Of a stretch of DNA of 40,616 bases, positions 8,225-14,215 are shown piece by piece; within the stretch, counting starts at the first letter, position 1; each line of letters opens with the position of its first letter. Both the position numbers and the translations under genes were made by a program. The stretch comes from Clostridia bacterium (GTDB lineage: Bacteria > Bacillota > Clostridia > Oscillospirales > CAG-272). The notes beneath the pieces are model-generated. The model did no database searches. It worked only from the letters and a program-made list of their open reading frames with translations, and was not told where the DNA came from. The stretch is taken from the NCBI GenBank assembly GCA_017536475.1, contig JAFXHH010000006.1, forward strand, positions 1 through 40,616. The letters run 5' to 3'.

Positions 8225-8659
8225 ATGGCATCTGAAAACAAACTTCAAGGCGTAGTACAGGCAACTCTTTCCGAGATCCGCAATCTCATCGACGCTGACA
8301 CAGTAATGGGCACTCCCGTTGAGACTTCCTCGGGCACCACTCTTATCCCGATCTCCAAGGTTGCTGTCGGATACGCTACCGGCGGTATGGACTTCAACGA
8401 CAAGAACGGCGCGCAGGGCAAGCCCCAGAACTTCGGTGCGGGCGGCGGCACGGGTATTTCCGTACAGCCCATCGGTATTCTCTGCATCTCCAAGGACGGT
8501 GCAGTTGAGCTTATCAACATAGGCGTAAAGAGCCCCTCCGACCCCGTTGAGCAGCTTTCCGATCTTATCGATCGCGCTCCCGAGATCATAGCAAAGGTCA
8601 AGGCTCTCTTCGCAAAGGACAGCTCCGAGGATGAGACCGAGGAAAAGACTGAGGGCTGA
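8225..8659 (+). CDS. ytfJ: GerW/YtfJ family spore protein
   Basis: YtfJ is a forespore protein of Bacillota, implicated in spore germination or spore properties. The 144-residue protein carries the family core, with VMGTPVETSSGTTLIPISKV, a glycine-rich GAGGGTGISVQPIGIL stretch and AVELINI. An AAAGGA site lies before the ATG. It follows the DUF2953 gene by 76 nt and precedes the D,D-carboxypeptidase gene, a cluster typical of sporulating Clostridia. With spo0A at 11 kb this supports a spore-forming host. The tail is acidic and variable. The biochemical role is not established. Confidence 0.92.
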   Translation: MASENKLQGVVQATLSEIRNLIDADTVMGTPVETSSGTTLIPISKVAVGYATGGMDFNDKNGAQGKPQNFGAGGGTGISVQPIGILCISKDGAVELINIGVKSPSDPVEQLSDLIDRAPEIIAKVKALFAKDSSEDETEEKTEG

Positions 8660-8708
8660 TCCCCAAAGTCGCGATTGAATTTACATTCAATTTCAGAATA
8701 AATATTTT

Positions 8709-8752
8709 TCCGGACAAATATAATGCTTGTAAGTAAGCTTGGTTTGTCCGGA
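8709..8752 (+). promoter_or_regulatory. 10-bp inverted repeat holding a TATAAT and overlapping the SD of the carboxypeptidase gene
   Basis: TCCGGACAAA (8709-8718) and TTTGTCCGGA (8743-8752) are perfect reverse complements 24 nt apart. TATAAT lies between them (8719-8724) and the right arm overlaps the GGAGGG ribosome-binding site (8750-8755). It could be an operator or, in RNA, a hairpin that partly hides the ribosome-binding site. A second inverted repeat (ATTGAAT-TTAC-ATTCAAT) lies just upstream at about 8674-8691. Confidence 0.5.
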
Positions 8753-8761
8753 GGGATATTT

Positions 8762-9970
8762 ATGTCTTTTTTTAAAATAAAGAAGCTTTTATGGAACGCC
8801 GCCCGTATCGTGACGGCGATATCGTTATGTTTTGCGCTTTTTTCGGGTTGCTCGCAGCCCGTATCAAAATCCGAGCACGAGTCGCAGTCTCGGGTGTCGC
8901 AGCTCTCCTTCCCCGTCAATTATCCAACCGATATCTCGGCAAAAGCAGCCGTACTTATCGAGGCTTCGACGGGCAGAGTCATAAGTGCAAAAAACGCCGA
9001 TATGAGATTGCCGATGGCTTCTACCACAAAAATAATGACCGCGCTCGTTGCGATCGAAAATTGCGACGTTTCGACCGTGGTCACTATATCTCCCGACGCG
9101 GTTGGGGTCGAGGGCTCGTCGATATATCTTTTCGAGGGCGAGCAGTTGACTCTTGAGGACCTGCTTTACGCTCTGTTGCTTGCATCGGCAAACGATGCCG
9201 CAGCCGCTATCGCGATAGAGGTTGGAGGCAGCATCGAGGGATTTGCCGAGATGATGAACGAAAAGGCACGTGAGATCGGGCTCTCGAATACTCATTTTAC
9301 CAACCCACACGGTCTTGACGATCCCGAGCATTACACGACCGCGGCGGAACTTGCGAAGATCGCATCAGTTGCGATGAAAAACGAGGTATTCAGGACGATC
9401 GTTTCTACTCGCAAAAGGACGATTCCGCAGAACGACGGCGAGGGCGTGCGGCTGCTTGTAAATCACAATAAGCTGTTGAATAGCTACGAGGGCTGTATCG
9501 GCATCAAGACGGGATTTACAAAGCAAAGCGGTCGCTGTCTTGTCAGCGCGGCTGAACGCGACGAAATCGAGCTTATCGCGGTCACTCTCTCTGCGCCTGA
9601 CGATTGGAACGACCACAAAAATATGCTTGACTACGGCTTTTCGCTCTACGAGTCGCGAACTCTTTGCGGAGAGGGAGAATTTCGGTATACAATGCCCGTG
9701 ATCAACGGCAACATGGACTACGTTATCTTAAAAAACGAAGACACCGTCGCTCTGGCACTGCCGAAAAACGCGCCGAAGGTCGAGTGCACGGCCGAGCTTC
9801 CTTCATTTATATATGCTCCTGTGAGTCAGGGTGAGCAGGTCGGCAGTCTTATCTACACCGTTGACGGCAAGATCGTTGCAGAGGTGCCTTTGGTCGCCTC
9901 TTATTCGGTTGATAGGATAGTTTATAAAAAGAGTCTTTGGGAGAGGCTCTCCTCTCTGTTTTACAAATAA
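8762..9970 (+). CDS. D-alanyl-D-alanine carboxypeptidase (PBP5/DacF type), possible lipoprotein
   Basis: A serine peptidase of the S11 family that removes the terminal D-Ala from peptidoglycan stem peptides outside the membrane. From the ATG at 8762, which follows a GGAGGG site, the 402-residue protein has a hydrophobic N-terminus ending FSGC30, which could be a lipobox (Phe at -3 is unusual) or simply part of a signal peptide. The penicillin-binding motifs are intact: SxxK at Ser87-Lys90 (STTK), SxN at 142-144 (SAN) and KTG at 249-251. A PBP5 C-terminal domain occupies about 300-380 and a possible membrane-binding helix ends the protein. An upstream in-frame start at 8723 lies inside the inverted repeat and is less likely. 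In spore formers this gene class (dacF, dacB) shapes cortex or cell-wall cross-linking; the place after ytfJ fits. Confidence 0.93.
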   Translation: MSFFKIKKLLWNAARIVTAISLCFALFSGCSQPVSKSEHESQSRVSQLSFPVNYPTDISAKAAVLIEASTGRVISAKNADMRLPMASTTKIMTALVAIENCDVSTVVTISPDAVGVEGSSIYLFEGEQLTLEDLLYALLLASANDAAAAIAIEVGGSIEGFAEMMNEKAREIGLSNTHFTNPHGLDDPEHYTTAAELAKIASVAMKNEVFRTIVSTRKRTIPQNDGEGVRLLVNHNKLLNSYEGCIGIKTGFTKQSGRCLVSAAERDEIELIAVTLSAPDDWNDHKNMLDYGFSLYESRTLCGEGEFRYTMPVINGNMDYVILKNEDTVALALPKNAPKVECTAELPSFIYAPVSQGEQVGSLIYTVDGKIVAEVPLVASYSVDRIVYKKSLWERLSSLFYK

Positions 9971-9995
9971 CGGTCGGGCAAAAAAGGATACGGAT

Positions 9996-10733
9996 ATGGA
10001 AAAAATCAGACTTTCTAAATATTTTACCGATTGCGGTGTGATGTCGCGCCGTGCCGCCGAGGAGGAGATCAGAAACGGCAAGATCACGGTCAACGGTCAT
10101 ATTGCCGAGCTTGGCGAAAAGATAGATCCCGAGGTCGACGAGGTGATCTATAAGGGGCGCAAGATCGAGGCAACGGCTGACGAAAAGATCTGCATTATGC
10201 TCAATAAGCCGCGCGGCATCGTCTGCACGGCGGCTGACGAAAAAGGCAGACGTAACGTGACCGAGCTTTGCCGTGACGTCAAGAACGCACACGGAGATCG
10301 CGTCAGGCTCTACCCTATCGGTCGGCTTGATATGGATTCGGACGGACTTTTACTTCTCACCAACGACGGCGAGCTTGCCAACAAGCTGATGCATCCGCGC
10401 CATTCTGTGCCGAAGATATATCACGTCACGCTCAAGGGCGCTTTTGATGCCGAGGCATTAAAGGTGCTCGGCGAGCCGATAGATCTTGACGGTCGGCTTA
10501 CTATGAGGGTCAGAGTTCGCAGAGTCGGCGGAGATGCAACCGTAACGGTTGCGGAATTCGAGTTGTTTGAGGGACGAAACCGCCAGATAAGACGAATGTG
10601 CGAGGCGCACGGAGTCAAGATCGAACGGTTGCAAAGAGTCGCTATCGGAAAATTGAAGCTTGGCACACTCGAGATCGGCAAATGGAGAAGGCTTGACAAA
10701 AATGAGATAGAATATCTGAAGGCGATACCGTAA
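9996..10733 (+). CDS. rluB: Ribosomal large subunit pseudouridine synthase B (RsuA/RluB family)
   Basis: The enzyme isomerises a uridine in 23S rRNA to pseudouridine. The 245-residue protein starts with an S4 RNA-binding domain (about 3-50, IRLSKYFTDCGVMSRRAAEE) and continues with the RsuA-type catalytic domain. The catalytic aspartate is Asp112 in GRLDMDSDGLLLLTNDG, and EGRNRQIRRMCEA lies further on. Length and order match RluB. It is 25 nt after the carboxypeptidase gene and its stop codon sits in the loop of an intrinsic terminator, so it closes the lon-to-rluB run of genes. Distinguishing RluB from RsuA/RluF rests on length, S4 domain and Firmicute context. Confidence 0.92.
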   Translation: MEKIRLSKYFTDCGVMSRRAAEEEIRNGKITVNGHIAELGEKIDPEVDEVIYKGRKIEATADEKICIMLNKPRGIVCTAADEKGRRNVTELCRDVKNAHGDRVRLYPIGRLDMDSDGLLLLTNDGELANKLMHPRHSVPKIYHVTLKGAFDAEALKVLGEPIDLDGRLTMRVRVRRVGGDATVTVAEFELFEGRNRQIRRMCEAHGVKIERLQRVAIGKLKLGTLEIGKWRRLDKNEIEYLKAIP

Positions 10734-10747
10734 GGTGTCGCTTTTTT
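10722..10747 (+). terminator. Intrinsic terminator overlapping the rluB stop codon
   Basis: GCGATACC (10722-10729) pairs with GGTGTCGC (10734-10741), one G-U pair, around a GTAA loop that contains the TAA stop; six Ts follow. Confidence 0.85.
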
Positions 10748-10825
10748 GATTCGCTTGGTGATTGTCGGAAAATGGCGTTTTTTATATTATTCTGCGGTGG
10801 TTTTTTTCGATGATTTTCCTGCTTT

Positions 10826-10832
10826 TTCGACA
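10826..10832 (-). promoter_or_regulatory. Candidate 0A box upstream of spo0A
   Basis: The minus strand reads TGTCGAA, an exact match to the Spo0A-binding consensus TGNCGAA, about 100 nt upstream of the spo0A -35 element. Autoregulation of spo0A through 0A boxes is known in Bacillus. A single heptamer can occur by chance. Confidence 0.45.
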
Positions 10833-10926
10833 CAATTTTAGCTTTTACTCTTTTTTTTCGTGATAAAAGACAAATCGCTTTGGAAAATTTTGGTAATTTC
10901 GACCATTGGAAATTTTTGGAAATATA

Positions 10927-10955
10927 TTGCATTTTCTCCTAATTTATGGTAAAAT
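10927..10955 (+). promoter_or_regulatory. spo0A promoter
   Basis: TTGCAT (10927-10932), 17-nt spacer, TAAAAT (10950-10955). The -10 overlaps the left arm of an inverted repeat, GGTAAAAT (10948-10955) with ATTTTACC (10977-10984), whose right arm directly abuts the CGGAGG ribosome-binding site. Confidence 0.7.
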
Positions 10956-10999
10956 CATACTGTAATCAATAACTTAATTTTACCGGAGGATACAGAAAA

Positions 11000-11785
11000 A
11001 TGGAATACACAACAAAAATACTGATCGCTGACGAAAATGCGTCACAACGCGCGCTCTTAAAGGACTGTTTTTTGCACGCAGGCTGCCGATACATAGAGGA
11101 GGCTGTCAACGGAGAGGATGCCTTGACGAAGATAGGTCGAATCCATCCCGATCTGGTCGTTATCGACATCTGGATGTCAAAGGTCGACGGACTCAGCGTA
11201 GTGAGGAGCGCAAAGGCTCTCTCCTACGGACAAGACAAGCCGCCCGTTATAATTATGACCTCTCCCATCTCAAATCAGAATATTTTCGTGCAGGCGCTTC
11301 AGTCGGGCGCGGAGCTTTGTCTTATCAAGCCGATCAATCAGTCAAATCTCATTGAGTATGCCGAAAATATGCTAAAGAACCGCAACTCAAAGAGCGAGGG
11401 GTCGGACGTTCAATCCTCAGACGACAGCACTCCCGATATCGAGGCGCAGGTAACAAGAATTATTCATCAGATCGGAGTCCCCGCGCACATCAAGGGATAT
11501 CAATATCTGCGGACGGCTATTCTCCTCACCGTAAAGGACTCCGACATCATCAACAGCGTCACCAAGGTTCTCTACCCTTCAGTTGCAAAGAAATATCAGA
11601 CCACCACAAGCCGCGTTGAGAGAGCAATCAGACACGCCATTGAGGTCGCGTGGGATAGAGGCGACGTGGACACGCTGAATTCCTATTTCGGTTATACCAT
11701 TCAGAATAACAGAGGAAAGCCGACAAATAGCGAGTTTATCGCTATGATCGCGGACAATCTCCGTTTGAAGTATAAATTATATTAA
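11000..11785 (+). CDS. spo0A: Sporulation master regulator Spo0A
   Basis: Spo0A is the phosphorylation-activated transcription factor that commits Bacillota to sporulation. The 261-residue protein has an N-terminal receiver domain with acidic residues Asp11 and Glu12, phosphoacceptor Asp56 (VVIDIWM), a Thr in IIMTS and Lys in CLIKP. The C-terminal DNA-binding domain (about 150-261) is nearly canonical: [49 protein letters not shown] and [17 protein letters not shown]. The receiver is more divergent than the DNA-binding part: the second acidic residue is Glu instead of Asp, and the proline after the phosphorylation site is Ser. It is transcribed alone from its own promoter; spoIVB, its usual clostridial neighbour, is absent. 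CGGAGG precedes the ATG. Confidence 0.96.
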   Translation: MEYTTKILIADENASQRALLKDCFLHAGCRYIEEAVNGEDALTKIGRIHPDLVVIDIWMSKVDGLSVVRSAKALSYGQDKPPVIIMTSPISNQNIFVQALQSGAELCLIKPINQSNLIEYAENMLKNRNSKSEGSDVQSSDDSTPDIEAQVTRIIHQIGVPAHIKGYQYLRTAILLTVKDSDIINSVTKVLYPSVAKKYQTTTSRVERAIRHAIEVAWDRGDVDTLNSYFGYTIQNNRGKPTNSEFIAMIADNLRLKYKLY

Positions 11786-11817
11786 GCGACATCCCAAACA
11801 AAAAATTCTCTTCCGTA

Positions 11818-11846
11818 TTGATTTTCGGCGTTTTTTATGTTACAAT
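11818..11846 (+). promoter_or_regulatory. Promoter of the HAD phosphatase gene
   Basis: TTGATT (11818-11823), 17 nt, TACAAT (11841-11846), about 53 nt before the ATG. Confidence 0.7.
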
Positions 11847-11899
11847 AAATACGATGAGGCACAAATTCATCGAATTACGCCTATACGGGAGGATTGGAT

Positions 11900-12760
11900 A
11901 TGTCACAGACCACTATCGGAATTCTTTATGATTTTGACAAGACTCTATGCACCACCGACATGCAGGAATATGATTTTATCAAAAACCTTGGTATGACGTC
12001 GGACGAATTCTGGGGCGAGGCCGCCGAGATCACGTCCAAATACGAGGTGGAAAAGATACTTTCCTATATGCTCGTTATGATCAGACAATGCAAAAAGCAC
12101 GGGATCGCGCTGACCGAGGAGTATCTGAATCAATGCGGAGCAAACGTTGAGCTTTTCGACGGGGTGCTCACCTGGTTTGACAGAATAAACGCTTACGGCG
12201 AGTCATTGGGAGTCAAGATCGAGCACTATATCATTTCGTCGGGTACTTACGAGATCATTCAGGGCACTCCTATCGCAAAGTATTTCAAGCGCATTTACGC
12301 ATGCAAATATATGTACGACGAGAACGGCGAGGCTACCTGGCCTGCGCTTGCTATCAACTACACGCTCAAAACGCAGTACATTTACCGTATTTCCAAGGGA
12401 ATCCTAGACGTTACCGACGATTATAATCTCAACCGTCTGCAAGACGAGAGTCTGCGCCGCATATCGTACCACAATATGATATACATTGGCGACGGAATGA
12501 CCGATATTCCCTGCATGAAGCTGGTTAAGGAGCGCGGAGGCAAGTCGATCGCGCTGTATGCATACGGTCACGACGAGAGTGTCAAGCCGCTTGTAGAGGA
12601 TGCCCGAATCAACTACGTTTGCGTGGCGGACTACTCCCCCGATTCCCCGCTTGAGAAGATCGTTAAGCTTATGATCGAGAATATGGCGGTGCTTGAGCGC
12701 CTTAAGGCTCAGGAGATCGCTCAGCTTTCTCAATATAAGCAGTTTGTTGAGGAAAAATAA
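11900..12760 (+). CDS. HAD superfamily phosphatase (PSP-like)
   Basis: A cytosolic haloacid-dehalogenase-type phosphohydrolase. Motif I is DFDKT at residues 11-15 (nucleophile Asp11, acid Asp13), motif II is the Ser in IISSGT near 112-115, and motif IV is GDGMTD at 197-202. The large insertion after motif I (about 20-100, mostly helical) is a C1-type cap as in phosphoserine phosphatase-like enzymes. The ATG at 11900 is preceded by GGGAGGA at 6-7 nt; a TTG six bases upstream falls too close to it. The gene has its own promoter and terminator and is therefore monocistronic. The substrate cannot be told from the sequence; small phosphometabolites are typical for the family. Confidence 0.85.
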   Translation: MSQTTIGILYDFDKTLCTTDMQEYDFIKNLGMTSDEFWGEAAEITSKYEVEKILSYMLVMIRQCKKHGIALTEEYLNQCGANVELFDGVLTWFDRINAYGESLGVKIEHYIISSGTYEIIQGTPIAKYFKRIYACKYMYDENGEATWPALAINYTLKTQYIYRISKGILDVTDDYNLNRLQDESLRRISYHNMIYIGDGMTDIPCMKLVKERGGKSIALYAYGHDESVKPLVEDARINYVCVADYSPDSPLEKIVKLMIENMAVLERLKAQEIAQLSQYKQFVEEK

Positions 12761-12785
12761 ATTATTTCGCGTTTTTGCGAGAGAT

Positions 12786-12834
12786 AAAAATCTCCCATGC
12801 GCCGTCAAAGCACGGTGTAATGGGAGATTTTTTT
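12786..12834 (+). terminator. Intrinsic terminator after the HAD gene
   Basis: AAATCTCCCAT and ATGGGAGATTT form an 11-bp stem (12788-12798 with 12820-12830) with an inner GCCGT/ACGG stem, followed by Ts. Confidence 0.9.
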
Positions 12835-12927
12835 GATTTTGGGGTTTACAAATGGGGGAAACTGTGATAACGTGAAAATAAAATTAATATAGTATTGAAA
12901 AGAACATCACGATCCTTTAATATAGAC

Positions 12928-12955
12928 AAAAGCCGCCTTACACCAGGCGGCTTTT
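12928..12955 (-). terminator. Terminator at the 3' end of the HTH repressor gene
   Basis: AAAAGCCGCC and GGCGGCTTTT form a perfect 10-bp stem that begins at the stop codon of the HTH gene (minus strand). It may work in both directions. Confidence 0.85.
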
Positions 12956-13199
12956 ACTGTTCTACTTCTAAATTTTCCGAACGAAAAATCTCGTCATCTA
13001 AAAACTCTGTAAGAGGCATATCGAAACCTCTCGCAAGCATAATTACGGTACTCAAAGTTACCGTTTTGTTTCGTCCGTTCATAATGCATTGCATACTTCC
13101 ATGTTGTATTCCCGATTCCTGCTCTAAGCGGTATTGGGACATTCCTTTTTCACGCAACAACTTGGAAATACGCTTTGCAACAGCGTCATTGACTGTCAA
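12954..13199 (-). CDS. Small XRE/Cro-C1 family HTH repressor
   Basis: An 81-residue DNA-binding protein that is almost entirely one helix-turn-helix domain: VAKRISKLLREKGMSQYRLE, then the recognition region SGIQHGSMQCIMNGRNKTVTLSTVIMLARGF, typical of the Cro/C1 fold, then a short acidic tail. The best start is the TTG at 13199-13197, 8 nt after an AAGGGGG ribosome-binding site; no ATG gives a full domain. It is divergent from the SLOG-like gene, and three GTAGGTNNACCTAC-like palindromes lie between them, one just after this gene's own predicted -10. That strongly suggests it represses itself and its neighbour. The islet is more AT-rich than its surroundings. Confidence 0.85.
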   Translation of the reverse strand: MTVNDAVAKRISKLLREKGMSQYRLEQESGIQHGSMQCIMNGRNKTVTLSTVIMLARGFDMPLTEFLDDEIFRSENLEVEQ

Positions 13200-13233
13200 G
13201 TTGATCGCCCCCTTGATAAGAAGATTGGACTCT

Positions 13234-13247
13234 GTAGATTCACCTAC
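13234..13247. promoter_or_regulatory. Operator-like palindrome O1
   Basis: GTAGATTCACCTAC, one of three related 14-bp palindromes (consensus GTAGGTNNACCTAC). It sits 6 bp downstream of the predicted -10 (13259-13254, TAGAAT) of the HTH gene, where a bound repressor would block transcription. Confidence 0.65.
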
Positions 13248-13253
13248 ATATAT

Positions 13254-13282
13254 ATTCTATCAAGAAAAAGCAAAAATTATAA
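13254..13282 (-). promoter_or_regulatory. Predicted promoter of the HTH repressor gene
   Basis: TTATAA (13282-13277), 17 nt, TAGAAT (13259-13254) on the minus strand. It is flanked by palindromes O2 and O1. Confidence 0.55.
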
Positions 13283-13296
13283 GAAGGTGTACCTAC
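13283..13296. promoter_or_regulatory. Operator-like palindrome O2
   Basis: GAAGGTGTACCTAC; it abuts the -35 of the HTH promoter and lies 5 bp before the -35 of the SLOG gene promoter, so one site could serve both. Confidence 0.65.
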
Positions 13297-13301
13297 ACAT
13301 A

Positions 13302-13330
13302 TTGACTTTTTTGAAAAAGCGTGATAAAAT
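13302..13330 (+). promoter_or_regulatory. Promoter of the SLOG-like gene
   Basis: TTGACT (13302-13307), 17 nt, TAAAAT (13325-13330), bracketed by O2 and O3. Confidence 0.8.
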
Positions 13331-13332
13331 AT

Positions 13333-13346
13333 GTAGGCACACCTAC
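13333..13346. promoter_or_regulatory. Operator-like palindrome O3
   Basis: GTAGGCACACCTAC; starts 3 bp after the -10 of the SLOG gene promoter, so it covers the expected transcription start. Confidence 0.65.
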
Positions 13347-13364
13347 CTAAAGGAGAATTGAAAT

Positions 13365-13814
13365 ATGATTGTGACGTTTTGCGGACACACTCGATTTCCG
13401 AAATCAAGTGAATACGAGCAAAAATTGCTTACTTTTTTAGAAAAAGAAATAGGAGATCAATACGCTGAAATGTATTTAGGCGGTTACGGCGAATTTGATA
13501 ATTTTGCATACGATTGTTGCAAGAAATATCAAAAAACGCATCCAAACGTATCTCTTGTGTTCGTTACTCCTTACCTAACGATCGCTTATCAACGCAATCA
13601 ATTACAATATCAAGAAACAAAGTATGATTCTATTCTCTATCCTGAAATTGAGGATAAACCCAAACGGTATGCGATTACATACCGTAACAAATATATGGTA
13701 GAAAAAGCTGATTATGTTGTGGCTTACGTTTCGCACGATTGGGGCGGTGCATACACGACATATAAGCACGCAAAAAGAAAAGACAAGAAAATCTTTAATC
13801 TTGCCGAATTTTAA
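13365..13814 (+). CDS. SLOG-superfamily-like protein (YpsA/DUF1273-related), repressor-controlled
   Basis: A 149-residue soluble protein with a Rossmann-like pattern seen in SLOG proteins, which bind nucleotides or nucleotide-derived signals. Cues are MIVTFCGHTRFP at the N-terminus, the glycine motif LGGYGEFDNFAYDCCKKY (about 37-54), VSLVFVTPYL, and near the end the MVEKADYVVAYVSHDWGGAYTTYKHA block that resembles the C-terminal phosphate-binding part of YpsA-type proteins. An AAAGGAG site precedes the ATG. It is divergent from the HTH gene and its promoter is surrounded by three operator palindromes. Codon use is more AT-rich than in neighbouring genes, consistent with acquisition. I cannot assign a ligand or activity; a stress- or phage-sensing role would be speculation. 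Confidence 0.7.
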   Translation: MIVTFCGHTRFPKSSEYEQKLLTFLEKEIGDQYAEMYLGGYGEFDNFAYDCCKKYQKTHPNVSLVFVTPYLTIAYQRNQLQYQETKYDSILYPEIEDKPKRYAITYRNKYMVEKADYVVAYVSHDWGGAYTTYKHAKRKDKKIFNLAEF

Positions 13815-14010
13815 GAACAAAATATTTAGGACAGGAGAAACAGATTCACCATAATATAGGTATCATCAACGCCAACACACAATAATTTCACGTGAGCAAC
13901 AATAGTGCGTTCGCAACATCGGCAGAAACGATGATAAAAGTCAGAACAACAGTCTATTGTTTCAGCCACAGTACAAATATTACAAATATAAAATTGGCGT
14001 TAGTTGATAT

Positions 14011-14042
14011 AGGCGCAGGTTGTCACCTGCGCCTGATTTTGT
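14011..14042 (+). terminator. GC-rich hairpin, likely terminator
   Basis: AGGCGCAGGT (14011-14020) and ACCTGCGCCT (14025-14034) form a perfect 10-bp stem with a TGTC loop, followed by GATTTTGTT. Confidence 0.65.
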
Positions 14043-14070
14043 TACACCTACATTCCAAAGAAATAAAATT

Positions 14071-14105
14071 ACCGCCGCGTTCAAAAGAACTCGGCGGTGT
14101 TTTTA
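14071..14105 (+). terminator. Intrinsic terminator
   Basis: ACCGCCG (14071-14077) pairs with CGGCGGT (14092-14098), with TTC/GAA inside the loop, followed by GTTTTT. Confidence 0.75.
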
Positions 14106-14115
14106 TCAATATTGT

Positions 14116-14202
14116 TCCCTTTTCCCCTTTTAAAAGTTTTTTGGAAGAAAGGGGGTGCGGGGGAAGGAAACCGATTTTTCAAAAACGGTTCCCTTCCCCC
14201 GC
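14116..14202. repeat. Inverted-repeat element, copy A (related copy at 31935-32020)
   Basis: Arms 14157-14173 and 14186-14202 are reverse complements over 17 nt with one mismatch. The flank 14116-14156 (CCTTTTAAAAGTTTTTTGG and GGGGGTGC) recurs in reverse orientation in the second copy beside asd. The repeat lies between convergent gene ends. Confidence 0.7.
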
Positions 14203-14215
14203 AAATTATATCAAC

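Larger units (their letters stand above)
13815..14215. other. Gene-free stretch with two terminator hairpins and one repeat element
   Basis: No credible gene was found. Positions 13815-14010 show no recognisable structure. Then come two GC-rich hairpins (14011-14034 and 14071-14098) and the inverted-repeat element at 14116-14202. Confidence 0.6.

Noticed and set aside
8690..8730. Sigma-F or sigma-G promoter for the D,D-carboxypeptidase gene
   Set aside because: GAATA and GGACAAATA resemble parts of forespore promoters, but the spacing is about 11 nt instead of about 15.
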